Counted from the first letter of the stretch, positions 1 through 5,149 are shown. The stretch is DNA of 6,586 nt from Prolixibacteraceae bacterium (GCA_027858145.1 JAQIDF010000398.1:1-6586); one strand, 5' to 3'. Notes: a model not told the origin generated them from the letters alone. Made by a program: numbers and translations.

Positions 1-219
1 AAAATATCGAAAGCGTTTGTCGAAGGCAAGGCTATAATTATTAAGGGCGGCACATACGAAACAGAAGACTACTGGTACAAATGCGACGATTGCAAAGAAA
101 CCATTTCGGCACTGAAACCCATTTCGCATTGCCGCAACTGCGAGTCAGAAAACATTACATTTCTTAACGAACAAAAAAGTGGACGACAACGCCGTGGCCG
201 CAAGCGTAATCAGCAATAA
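1..219 (+). CDS. 3' end of a gene encoding a C-terminal zinc-ribbon-like protein (partial)
   Basis: Frame 1 is open from the first base to a TAA at 217-219 and gives 72 residues; the start lies outside the window. The visible tail has two cysteine pairs, CDDC and CRNC (with a His just before the second pair), about 17 residues apart. That is the layout of a zinc ribbon that binds one Zn through four cysteines. It is followed by a strongly basic end (GRQRRGRKRNQQ), which could contact nucleic acid. The stretch before the first pair (GKAIIIKGGTYETEDYWYKC) looks like a beta-rich segment. I do not recognise the family, and the function of the missing N-terminal part cannot be guessed. The gene is on the same strand as the adenosyltransferase but 82 bases away, so co-transcription is possible but not shown. 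Confidence 0.75.
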   Translation, partial: KISKAFVEGKAIIIKGGTYETEDYWYKCDDCKETISALKPISHCRNCESENITFLNEQKSGRQRRGRKRNQQ

Positions 220-244
220 AAAAAATAGAAATATATTCACCAGG

Positions 245-300
245 CTCCATTAACACATCAATCCACCAATACATTACTCCATTATTCCAATATCAAACAC
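245..300. repeat. G-free, degenerate CCAWTA-type low-complexity tract
   Basis: This 56-base stretch contains no G on the plus strand and is built from loosely repeated units such as ATCCACCAAT, ACTCCATTATTCC and CCAATAT. It fills most of the spacer before the adenosyltransferase gene and runs to within one base of its ATG. It could be a decayed short tandem repeat, or an unstructured leader that keeps the start codon accessible. There is no Shine-Dalgarno-like purine run before the ATG. No cobalamin riboswitch can fit here, since only 82 bases separate the two genes. Confidence 0.5.
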
Positions 301-301
301 G

Positions 302-817
302 ATGAACAGCTACATACAAGTTTATACCGGCAATGGAAAAGGAAAAACAACCGCAGCTTTTGGTCTGGCAATCAGAGCAACAGGTGCCGGCAAAAAAGTA
401 TATTTTGCACAGTTTGTAAAAGGAAAAACGTATTCCGAAATAAAAGCGGTTGAACAATGGCTACCATCCATTACCGTAAAACAATACGGCAGGGGTTGCT
501 TTATTGTTAAAGAACCCGAACAATCCGACATTGATGCTGCACGTACCGGGCTAACTGAAATTAAAGAGATTTTACAATCGGGACAATATCAACTGGTGGT
601 GCTCGACGAAGCAAACATTGCCATTCACTACAAATTATTCAGTGTTAATGAATTACTCGAAGCCATAAATGCCCGGCATCCAGACACCGAAATCGTGGTA
701 ACCGGCCGTTATGCACCGCAAGAACTCATCGATGCTGCCGATTTAGTTACTGAAATGAAAGAAATTAAGCATTATTACACCCAGGGAGTTGATGCCAGGA
801 AGGGAATTGAGTTTTAG
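302..817 (+). CDS. cobO: Corrinoid adenosyltransferase, CobO/BtuR type (EC 2.5.1.17)
   Basis: The 171-residue product is predicted to transfer the 5'-deoxyadenosyl group of ATP to the reduced cobalt of a corrinoid, making adenosylcobalamin or its precursor in the cytoplasm. The P-loop typical of CobO/BtuR (GNGKGKTT, residues 10-17) sits near the N-terminus. The Walker-B-like strand VVLDE (99-103) is followed by AN, then VTGR at 133-136, and the family's closing motif is present (KHYYTQGVDARKGIEF, 156-171). The protein is shorter than E. coli BtuR (about 196 residues) because it lacks the N-terminal extension, and it starts directly at the first strand, which supports this ATG. No other corrinoid gene is visible, so it may serve salvage or a B12-dependent enzyme encoded elsewhere. 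It converges with the Crp/Fnr gene. The subfamily is clear; the exact corrinoid substrate is not. Confidence 0.93.
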   Translation: MNSYIQVYTGNGKGKTTAAFGLAIRATGAGKKVYFAQFVKGKTYSEIKAVEQWLPSITVKQYGRGCFIVKEPEQSDIDAARTGLTEIKEILQSGQYQLVVLDEANIAIHYKLFSVNELLEAINARHPDTEIVVTGRYAPQELIDAADLVTEMKEIKHYYTQGVDARKGIEF

Positions 818-824
818 CAACAAA

Positions 825-855
825 TGGCATCATTAAAGAGATTCAACGAATGCCA
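825..855 (+). other. Possible small hairpin downstream of cobO
   Basis: TGGCAT (825-830) and ATGCCA (850-855) are perfectly complementary 6-bp arms around a 19-base loop, followed by ATTTC. It lies eight bases after the cobO stop codon. The stem is short and has no U-run, so a role in termination or mRNA 3'-end protection is only a possibility. Confidence 0.25.
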
Positions 856-880
856 ATTTCAAAAAAGAATTAATGAATAA

Positions 881-900
881 ACTATATTATATAGTATTTT
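881..900. terminator. Weak AT-only hairpin between convergent genes, possible bidirectional terminator
   Basis: ACTATATTATATAGT (881-895) is a perfect palindrome with 7-base arms around one central T. It can fold as a 5-bp stem with a 5-base loop. On the plus strand it is followed by ATTTT. On the minus strand it is followed by TTTATTCATTAATTC. It sits between the stop codons of cobO (817) and the minus-strand regulator (899-901), where a shared terminator would be expected. The stem contains only one G-C pair, so it would be thermodynamically weak. Confidence 0.4.
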
Positions 901-1594
901 ACCCTTTCTGCGCAATATCCTCCAGTCGCGAAGCATCCATAATTCCAACACACTTACCGGCAATATTTACAATACCTTCTTTTTCAAATTCTTTTAAAAA
1001 CTTGATGGCACTTTCGGTTGATATTGAAGCAAATTCGGCAATATCCTGCCGCGTTAGATACTGAAATACCGAGAACCCATCAAATTCTGGGGAGGATAAA
1101 TACAATAGTGCTGATGCCAGCTTGCCGCGCATGTGCTTGTAGTTAATATCTGTAAGAAGTTCGAGTAAGCGGTTTTCGTCCCTACAGTTACGTGAAGCAA
1201 TACGAATCGCAAATTCACTGTTTTTTTTCATCAATTTATACAGCGCTTGCTTATCAATCATGCATACTACCGAATCTTTCAAAGCCACTGCCGAATAGTT
1301 ATAACAGTCATCGCCAAACACCGACGAAAAAGCCAGAAAGTCGCCCGTTTTAGCAATTTTGATATTTATTTTTTTACTATTTCCGGTTTGCAAATGCAAC
1401 TTAACTAAACCTTCAACCACGTATATAACATAAGGAGAAAAGGCATCTTGCTTAAACAAATTCTCGCCCTGCTCGTAGCATAGTTGTTTTTTCTTGCTGC
1501 TTATAAAATCCAGCTCATCGGGATAAAGATGATGAAAACACTTCGACGTTTTTTTGCAATCCCGGCAGTTATTGATGTTTTTTCCCTCTTGCAT
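899..1594 (-). CDS. Crp/Fnr-family transcriptional regulator with FNR-like cysteine set
   Basis: The 231-residue protein has the Crp/Fnr layout: an N-terminal cysteine segment, a cyclic-nucleotide-binding-like beta-roll (about 28-118), a long dimerisation helix (about 120-150) and a C-terminal winged helix-turn-helix (about 178-210, LTRQDIAEFASISTESAIKF). Cysteines C10, C13 and C19 have C-x2-C-x5-C spacing, and C111 lies in VVCMID, 92 residues after C19. In E. coli FNR the [4Fe-4S] ligands are C20, C23, C29 and C122, with the same C-x2-C-x5-C spacing and 93 residues to the last. This predicts an oxygen-labile cluster and anaerobic DNA binding. The recognition helix keeps the Glu (E194) used by FNR, but I197 and K198 replace its Ser and Arg. 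The ATG at 1594 is preceded by an in-frame TGA. The gene diverges from the DUF1847 cluster, its likely target. The family is certain; oxygen sensing is inferred from ligand spacing. Confidence 0.9.
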   Translation of the reverse strand: MQEGKNINNCRDCKKTSKCFHHLYPDELDFISSKKKQLCYEQGENLFKQDAFSPYVIYVVEGLVKLHLQTGNSKKINIKIAKTGDFLAFSSVFGDDCYNYSAVALKDSVVCMIDKQALYKLMKKNSEFAIRIASRNCRDENRLLELLTDINYKHMRGKLASALLYLSSPEFDGFSVFQYLTRQDIAEFASISTESAIKFLKEFEKEGIVNIAGKCVGIMDASRLEDIAQKG

Positions 1595-1630
1595 AAAGGC
1601 TTTACCATTAATTTCAGTACTATAAAAATA

Positions 1631-1640
1631 TCAATATTGA
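1631..1640. promoter_or_regulatory. 10-bp perfect palindrome upstream of the Fnr-like gene
   Basis: TCAATATTGA is a perfect palindrome 36 bases upstream of the regulator's start codon, in the divergent intergenic region. It is too short for a terminator and could be half of an autoregulatory operator. It differs from the E. coli FNR box (TTGAT-N4-ATCAA), because the TCAA and TTGA arms are in the opposite order. On the minus strand a weak -7-like sequence (CAGGTTTG, 1644-1651) lies just upstream. Chance occurrence in AT-rich DNA is a real possibility. Confidence 0.3.
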
Positions 1641-1690
1641 ACACAAACCTGAAATTTGACAGGAAAAAAGCTATCGTATTTCAATTTAAA

Positions 1691-1721
1691 TATAAGAATC
1701 CCGAAACTAATGATTCTCATA
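1691..1721. promoter_or_regulatory. Inverted repeat, candidate operator for the divergent cluster
   Basis: TATAAGAATC (1691-1700) and GATTCTCATA (1712-1721) are inverted copies matching at 9 of 10 positions, separated by 11 bases. The right arm ends 18 bases before the -7 promoter match at 1740-1747, so the repeat occupies the region where an activator, or the -33 contact of the polymerase, would sit. Its centre is about 47 bases before the inferred transcription start. The spacer is longer than the 4-6 bases usual for Crp/Fnr sites, so the cognate protein is uncertain. It could also form a hairpin in a transcript starting farther upstream. Confidence 0.45.
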
Positions 1722-1739
1722 AGAAAGCAAAGCTATGGT

Positions 1740-1747
1740 TATCTTTG
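1740..1747 (+). promoter_or_regulatory. -7 promoter element (TATCTTTG) for the DUF1847 cluster
   Basis: TATCTTTG matches the Bacteroidota primary sigma factor -7 consensus TAnnTTTG at every defined position. No good TTTG -33 box lies at the expected distance upstream, which would fit a promoter that needs an activator. Transcription would begin near 1753-1755, leaving a leader of about 45 bases before the ATG at 1798. The element lies downstream of an in-frame ATG at 1735, which argues that 1735 is not the translation start. Confidence 0.5.
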
Positions 1748-1797
1748 CCAATTCAGAAAAGAGCAATAAAACCCAACCTGCAATAATAATACGCACA

Positions 1798-2259
1798 ATG
1801 GAATTCAAACACTTATACAACAATAGCGACCTTTTCATTTTGAAAATAGCCGAGGATACCAAAAACCGCAGCAATAACCGCATTCAGGAAATTATTAAAT
1901 ACGCCAAAGCGGCTAACATCGATAAGATTGGCATTGCCAATTGCACCACTTTTACAAGAGAAGCAAAAGCTCTTGAATCGATTTTGCAACAGGAAGGATT
2001 CAGCGTAGCCAGAGTTCATTGCAAACATGGCCGTGTCCCGTTTAACGAACTTGTTGACGGATACAAAGGCATGTCGTGCAACCCTGCAGGACAAGCCAAA
2101 TACCTTGAAGAAGAAAACACTCAACTAAATATTGCAATGGGATTATGCCTTGGACATGATATGATCTTTAACGAGAAATCGGCTGCCCCCGTTACAACAT
2201 TAATTGTAAAAGAGCGAAGTAACAACGTATTAAATATATTAAATACAATATTGAAATAA
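1798..2259 (+). CDS. DUF1847 family protein, short form lacking the Cys-rich N-terminus
   Basis: From the ATG at 1798 the product has 153 residues. The C-terminal half carries the DUF1847 signature as I recall it: CNPAGQA (94-100), LNIAMGLCLGHD (110-121) and APVTTLIVKER (130-140). The first half shows IQEIIKYAKAANIDKIGIANC, the usual helix-strand start of the core. Cysteines C49, C75, C94 and C117 are spread as expected for the predicted metal- or thiol-binding core. Family members usually begin with a further Cys-rich module, which is absent here. An in-frame ATG at 1735 would add 21 residues with no cysteine and would place the -7 element inside the gene, so 1798 is preferred. The biochemical function of the family is unknown to me. 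The gene is first in a plus-strand cluster with a flavoprotein, a methyltransferase and a NifX-like protein. Confidence 0.82.
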   Translation: MEFKHLYNNSDLFILKIAEDTKNRSNNRIQEIIKYAKAANIDKIGIANCTTFTREAKALESILQQEGFSVARVHCKHGRVPFNELVDGYKGMSCNPAGQAKYLEEENTQLNIAMGLCLGHDMIFNEKSAAPVTTLIVKERSNNVLNILNTILK

Positions 2260-2318
2260 TGAACGACCAGCAACGTCATAACTTTCTTGAACTCGAAAAG
2301 CAAGCCTGGCGAGGTTAA
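2259..2318 (+). CDS. Possible 19-residue small ORF, translationally coupled
   Basis: The ATG shares one base with the DUF1847 stop codon (TAATG), the arrangement used for coupled translation. It runs 19 codons to TAA and would encode MNDQQRHNFLELEKQAWRG, a short polar, probably helical peptide with no signal sequence or cysteine. It fills half of the otherwise unexplained 107-base gap before the flavoprotein. It could be a leader peptide, the stub of a decayed gene, or chance. There is no codon or homology evidence beyond the overlap. Confidence 0.25.
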   Translation: MNDQQRHNFLELEKQAWRG

Positions 2319-2366
2319 TATCAAGAAAAACAACTCACACAAAAAGATAATAAAAAATAAAATAAT

Positions 2367-3725
2367 ATGTACGACATTGTAGTAATTGGAGGAGGACCGG
2401 CTGGAATTACGCTGGCAAAACGTTTAGGTAATAAATATAAAATGGCAGTAATAAGACCCGAAGACCACAGCCTTATTTATTGCGCCATGCCTTATGTTAT
2501 CGAAGATTTAATCGACGAAAAAAAATGCTTTAAAAAAGACGATCTGGTGACTGACAGCGGAGCTGAGTTAATAAGAGGAAATGTAAGCTCGGTCGATTTT
2601 GATAAAAAAGAGGTAACCATAAATAACGATACAGCGGTTACATACCGAAAACTGGTTATAGCAACTGGTGCAGCTCCATTTATTCCTCCTATCGAAGGCA
2701 GCAAACTCGACGGTGTAATGGGTTTCAAGACCCAGACCGACCTCGAAAAAATTCAACATTTAGTGAATAACGGTTTGAAACGTGCCGTAGTGGTAGGTGC
2801 CGGTGCCATTGGTATTGAATTAGCTCAGGCACTAAAACACAAAGGACTCGATGTATCGCTGGTTGACATGGCAGCGCAAGTGTTGCCCAATTTGGTTGGT
2901 ATTGATTTTTCGCAAAAGGCAGCCGAAGAATTAACTAAAAATGGCATCCACCTGATGCTGAATTCAAAAGTTGAAAGAATCAGCGGAAAAACATGTGCCA
3001 ACGAATTACATCTTGACTCAGGCGAAGTTATCTATTTTGACGAATATGCTCCCTGCACCGGCAATAATGACGAAACGGTTAAAGGGCTGGTGGTATTTGC
3101 AACTGGTGTTGTTCCGGAGTTATCATTCCTTCCCGAAGGAAAACTGAACACAAACCGTGGAGGTATTGTTGTTAATGAAAGAATGGAAACAAACATACAT
3201 GAAGTTTATGCCGTAGGCGATTGTGCCGATTTTAAAGGTTTTATTACCGGCGAGAGTGCACCCGGAAAGCTGGCGACCAACGCTGTCCCAATGGCCATGG
3301 TACTTGCCAACAATCTGCTTGGCGAACAGTCGGAGTACAAAGGATTTATAAACGGAGCTGCCACAAAAGTTTACGACTATTACGTTGGAGGAACAGGACT
3401 TTCAGCTTCCGCAGCCATAAAAGAAGGCTTCGAGATTGTGAAAGGCTATAGTCAGCTTACCACGCAATTTCCAATAATGCCAGGGAAAAAAGAACTGAGG
3501 GTGAAATTACTTGCCGAAAAGAATTCAAAAAAAATCATTGGTGGTCAGGTGTTGAGTGGTGAACCGGTAACCAGTTTAATTGACCTGATTTCGTTTGCCA
3601 TACAACAGGAAGCTACCGTTTTCGACCTGATCCAGCTTAGCTATTCAGCGCAACCGTACCAATCGTTTTTCCCGGCAGGAAATGCCATTGTGATGGCTGC
3701 CGAAAATATTGCTAAACAATTATAG
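2367..3725 (+). CDS. FAD-dependent pyridine nucleotide-disulfide oxidoreductase, CoA-disulfide reductase/NADH oxidase-like
   Basis: The 452-residue flavoprotein has an N-terminal FAD dinucleotide fold (GGGPAG, 8-13), an NAD(P) fold (GAGAIGIELA, 144-153) and the second FAD motif (YAVGDC, 281-286), followed by a dimerisation domain. A single cysteine, C39 in HSLIYCAMPY, stands where class III enzymes of this superfamily (CoA-disulfide reductase, Npx, Nox, polysulfide reductases) keep their one redox cysteine in an S-x3-C motif. An Asp (D167) closes the second strand of the nucleotide fold, which favours NADH over NADPH. The C-terminal YSAQPYQSF resembles the tyrosine-containing dimer-interface motif of this group. 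Compared with relatives, about 14 extra residues with a cysteine (C230) lie between SGEVI and LVVFATGV. The leader before the ATG is A-rich. The substrate could be a CoA or other disulfide, persulfide, peroxide or oxygen, and is not decided by the sequence. Confidence 0.88.
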   Translation: MYDIVVIGGGPAGITLAKRLGNKYKMAVIRPEDHSLIYCAMPYVIEDLIDEKKCFKKDDLVTDSGAELIRGNVSSVDFDKKEVTINNDTAVTYRKLVIATGAAPFIPPIEGSKLDGVMGFKTQTDLEKIQHLVNNGLKRAVVVGAGAIGIELAQALKHKGLDVSLVDMAAQVLPNLVGIDFSQKAAEELTKNGIHLMLNSKVERISGKTCANELHLDSGEVIYFDEYAPCTGNNDETVKGLVVFATGVVPELSFLPEGKLNTNRGGIVVNERMETNIHEVYAVGDCADFKGFITGESAPGKLATNAVPMAMVLANNLLGEQSEYKGFINGAATKVYDYYVGGTGLSASAAIKEGFEIVKGYSQLTTQFPIMPGKKELRVKLLAEKNSKKIIGGQVLSGEPVTSLIDLISFAIQQEATVFDLIQLSYSAQPYQSFFPAGNAIVMAAENIAKQL

Positions 3726-3734
3726 CACTATACT

Positions 3735-4376
3735 ATGGCTAAAACAGAACCTTTTGACTTGCATATAAATGAATACGAAAAATGGTTCGATGAACATCAT
3801 TTTGTTTACCTGTCGGAACTTGAAGCAATTCAAACACTACTCCCCCAAAATGGCAATGGGGTTGAAATAGGTGTCGGAAGTGGTATTTTTGCTTCCGCGC
3901 TGGGTATTGCCAGTGGTTGTGACCCTTCATCCACAATGCGAGCTAAAGCAACCGAGCGGGGCATTAATGCTGAATATGGCATAGCCGAGGAGCTTCCCTA
4001 CTCCGATAAAAGTTTCGACTTTGCATTAATGGTTACTACAATATGTTTTGTCGACAATCCCGAACAATCGTTTCGTGAAGCCTTCCGAATTTTAAAACAT
4101 CGAGGGGAATTAATTGTTGGTTTTGTTGATAAAGATAGTACTGTTGGTAAAAATTACCTGAAACATAAAAATGAAAGCGTTTTTTATAAAGATGCCCGAT
4201 TTTTTAGTACAGAAGAAATTTATTCATTGCTGAATAAGTCAAATTTCACAATTCAACAAACAGTGCAAACCATATTCAATCCACTACCGGATGTAAATGA
4301 AATACAACATACTGAAAACGGATACAACAAAGGTAGTTTTGTTGTAATAAAAGCGATGAAAAATGAACAACAATAA
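3735..4376 (+). CDS. Class I SAM-dependent methyltransferase
   Basis: The 213-residue protein has a Methyltransf_11-type Rossmann core. Motif I is VEIGVGSG (43-50), motif II ends at GCDPSS (61-66), the acidic-to-hydrophobic motif IV region is AEELPYSDKSFDFALM (84-99), and the post-motif strand is RILKHRGELIVGFVDKD (118-134). The N-terminal EYEKWFDEHHFVYLSELEAIQ is the usual cap segment of UbiE-like small-molecule methyltransferases. It has only two cysteines in the core (C62, C104), so it lacks the cysteine set of arsenite methyltransferase ArsM. It starts 9 bases after the flavoprotein stop and overlaps the next gene by 14 bases, which strongly suggests one operon. The acceptor is unknown; a small molecule, such as a thiol or metalloid compound, is plausible from the neighbours but not shown. 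Confidence 0.88.
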   Translation: MAKTEPFDLHINEYEKWFDEHHFVYLSELEAIQTLLPQNGNGVEIGVGSGIFASALGIASGCDPSSTMRAKATERGINAEYGIAEELPYSDKSFDFALMVTTICFVDNPEQSFREAFRILKHRGELIVGFVDKDSTVGKNYLKHKNESVFYKDARFFSTEEIYSLLNKSNFTIQQTVQTIFNPLPDVNEIQHTENGYNKGSFVVIKAMKNEQQ

Positions 4377-4803
4377 CATTCGAATGGCAATAGCCGTTGA
4401 TCATTCTCAAAACCTTCAGGCTATGCACTTTGGCGATGCCGACCAATACTTGATTTACGAATGGAAAAACAACGAATTCGTCTTTTTTAGCGCCGAGAAA
4501 AATATCTACAAAACGTACGATGAAAAAGTTGAACATGGCTCAATCAAAAAAGGTCAGGCCATCATTGATTTTCTCAAAGACAAAGGCGTTAATGTGCTTG
4601 TCTCAAAACAATTTGGCCGTAACATCAGAATGGTCAACCGGCATTTTATTCCAGTCATTATCTACAACGATACACCAGGGAATGTTCTTCCTGTTTTGAA
4701 TAAACACATGAGGTGGATAGAAGACGAAATTCAAAACAATCCGCCCGAGCACAAACTTTTTACCATCAAAAACGGTGTGATGAAAACAGTGATAAAAAGC
4801 TGA
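4363..4803 (+). CDS. NifX / NifB C-terminal-like dinitrogenase iron-molybdenum cofactor family protein
   Basis: The 146-residue protein matches the NifX/NifB-C-terminal (PF02579-type) fold. It opens with IRMAIAVDHS, followed by MHFGDADQYLIYEW (21-34) with the conserved HFG at 22-24, and then DKGVNVLVSKQFGRNIRMV (73-91), where family members have an FGPN-like turn. In nitrogen fixation such proteins carry or bind Fe-Mo cofactor precursors. Stand-alone copies are common in anaerobes without nitrogenase and have poorly known roles in metal-sulfur handling. This one has no cysteine, so any cluster contact would have to use His or other residues. Two starts are possible: the ATG at 4363, which overlaps the methyltransferase gene by 14 bases, and an ATG at 4384 (Met8), eight bases after that gene's stop, which gives the family-like start MAIAVD. 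No nif structural gene is present in the window. Confidence 0.85.
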   Translation: MNNNNIRMAIAVDHSQNLQAMHFGDADQYLIYEWKNNEFVFFSAEKNIYKTYDEKVEHGSIKKGQAIIDFLKDKGVNVLVSKQFGRNIRMVNRHFIPVIIYNDTPGNVLPVLNKHMRWIEDEIQNNPPEHKLFTIKNGVMKTVIKS

Positions 4804-4832
4804 TTGGGCAAGAATGGATTGTTAGAAAAAAT

Positions 4833-4866
4833 AGTCAATTAGTCATTTGTCATTAATGTATTAGTC
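4833..4866 (+). repeat. AGTCATT-type repeat arm, left copy
   Basis: Units AGTCAATT, AGTCATTT, GTCATTA and TTAGTC follow each other with a period of about 8 bases. The reverse complement of 5128-5149 resembles the start of this arm (about 15 of 22 bases by eye), so the pair forms an imperfect inverted repeat about 260 bases apart. It begins 30 bases after the NifX-like stop. Confidence 0.45.
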
Positions 4867-4907
4867 GGTTCGCAAAAGATAGAGAGACACAGTGTGTGAT
4901 GATGTAA

Positions 4908-4945
4908 TTTCTTTATGTGCTTAGTGGCTTTGTGGGGGTTAAAAT
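4908..4945 (+). repeat. GTG/TTT-rich piece resembling a dispersed intergenic repeat
   Basis: The piece runs TTTCTTTATGTGC, TTAGTGGCTTTGTG, GGGGTTAAAAT. It resembles the CTTTGTGT-CTTTGTGG-TTAAA phrase I remember as recurring between genes in many Bacteroidota genomes. Only one copy is in this window, so the dispersed nature is from memory and not seen here. Confidence 0.3.
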
Positions 4946-4994
4946 ATTGAAAAAAGAGGCAAGAAAATGGACTATTTGGATAATGGAAAGATTA

Positions 4995-5015
4995 TTTCAG
5001 GTTCCAGGTTTCAGG
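4995..5015 (+). repeat. Three-unit heptamer tandem repeat (TTYCAGG)
   Basis: TTTCAGG, TTCCAGG and TTTCAGG follow directly on each other (4995-5001, 5002-5008, 5009-5015), and a fourth, decayed unit CTACAGT follows. The first and third units are identical and the second differs by one base. It is a microsatellite-like tract inside the gene-free region. Confidence 0.6.
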
Positions 5016-5090
5016 CTACAGTCTGTTTTTATCGAAGCAGGCTTATGCACTCATACACTTTTCAACTAATGCTGGGAGCTAAGCGACCAG

Positions 5091-5116
5091 TCCCTATAAG
5101 TGTAGCGACATCGGGA
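5091..5116. repeat. Imperfect hairpin TCCCTAT...ATCGGGA
   Basis: Arms TCCCTAT (5091-5097) and ATCGGGA (5110-5116) pair at 6 of 7 positions around a 12-base loop (AAGTGTAGCGAC). Together with the preceding AGCTAAGCGACCAG it resembles an extragenic palindromic element of a kind I recall from Bacteroidota (GTAGCGA...TCGGGA next to GGGACTGGTC). It could weakly terminate transcripts, but no T-run follows. Confidence 0.4.
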
Positions 5117-5127
5117 ATCAATAACTT

Positions 5128-5149
5128 AATGACTAATTTACTAATGACT
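5128..5149 (-). repeat. AGTCATT-type repeat arm, right inverted copy
   Basis: AATGACTAA and CTAATGACT are close copies of each other within the arm. In reverse complement they read TTAGTCATT and AGTCATTAG, as in the left arm at 4833-4866. The arm ends eight bases before the transporter's ATG, so it supplies part of that gene's leader. Confidence 0.45.

Noticed and set aside
220..301. Cobalamin riboswitch upstream of cobO
   Set aside because: The spacer is only 82 bases, G-poor and without the conserved B12-box; a cobalamin riboswitch needs about 200 structured bases.
873..1064. 63-codon plus-strand frame across the 3' end of the regulator
   Set aside because: It lies almost entirely antisense to the Crp/Fnr gene's HTH region and has no independent support.
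1484..1786. 100-codon plus-strand frame opposite the regulator's 5' end
   Set aside because: It overlaps the well-supported Crp/Fnr gene on the other strand and then crosses the divergent promoter region; the product has no recognisable motif.
1735..1797. Upstream ATG extending the DUF1847 protein by 21 residues
   Set aside because: The extension lacks family-like sequence or cysteines and would put a perfect -7 promoter match inside the coding region; ATG 1798 fits better.
3735..4376. Arsenite methyltransferase ArsM
   Set aside because: The core has only two cysteines (C62, C104) and lacks the spaced Cys set and length of ArsM; only a generic class I methyltransferase can be claimed.
4363..4803. 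Part of a nitrogen-fixation (nif) cluster
   Set aside because: No nifH, D, K, E, N or B gene is present; NifX-like proteins are widespread outside nitrogen fixers.
4833..5149. CRISPR array
   Set aside because: The repeats are short, degenerate and of different kinds, with no regular spacing of direct repeats of 20-40 bases.
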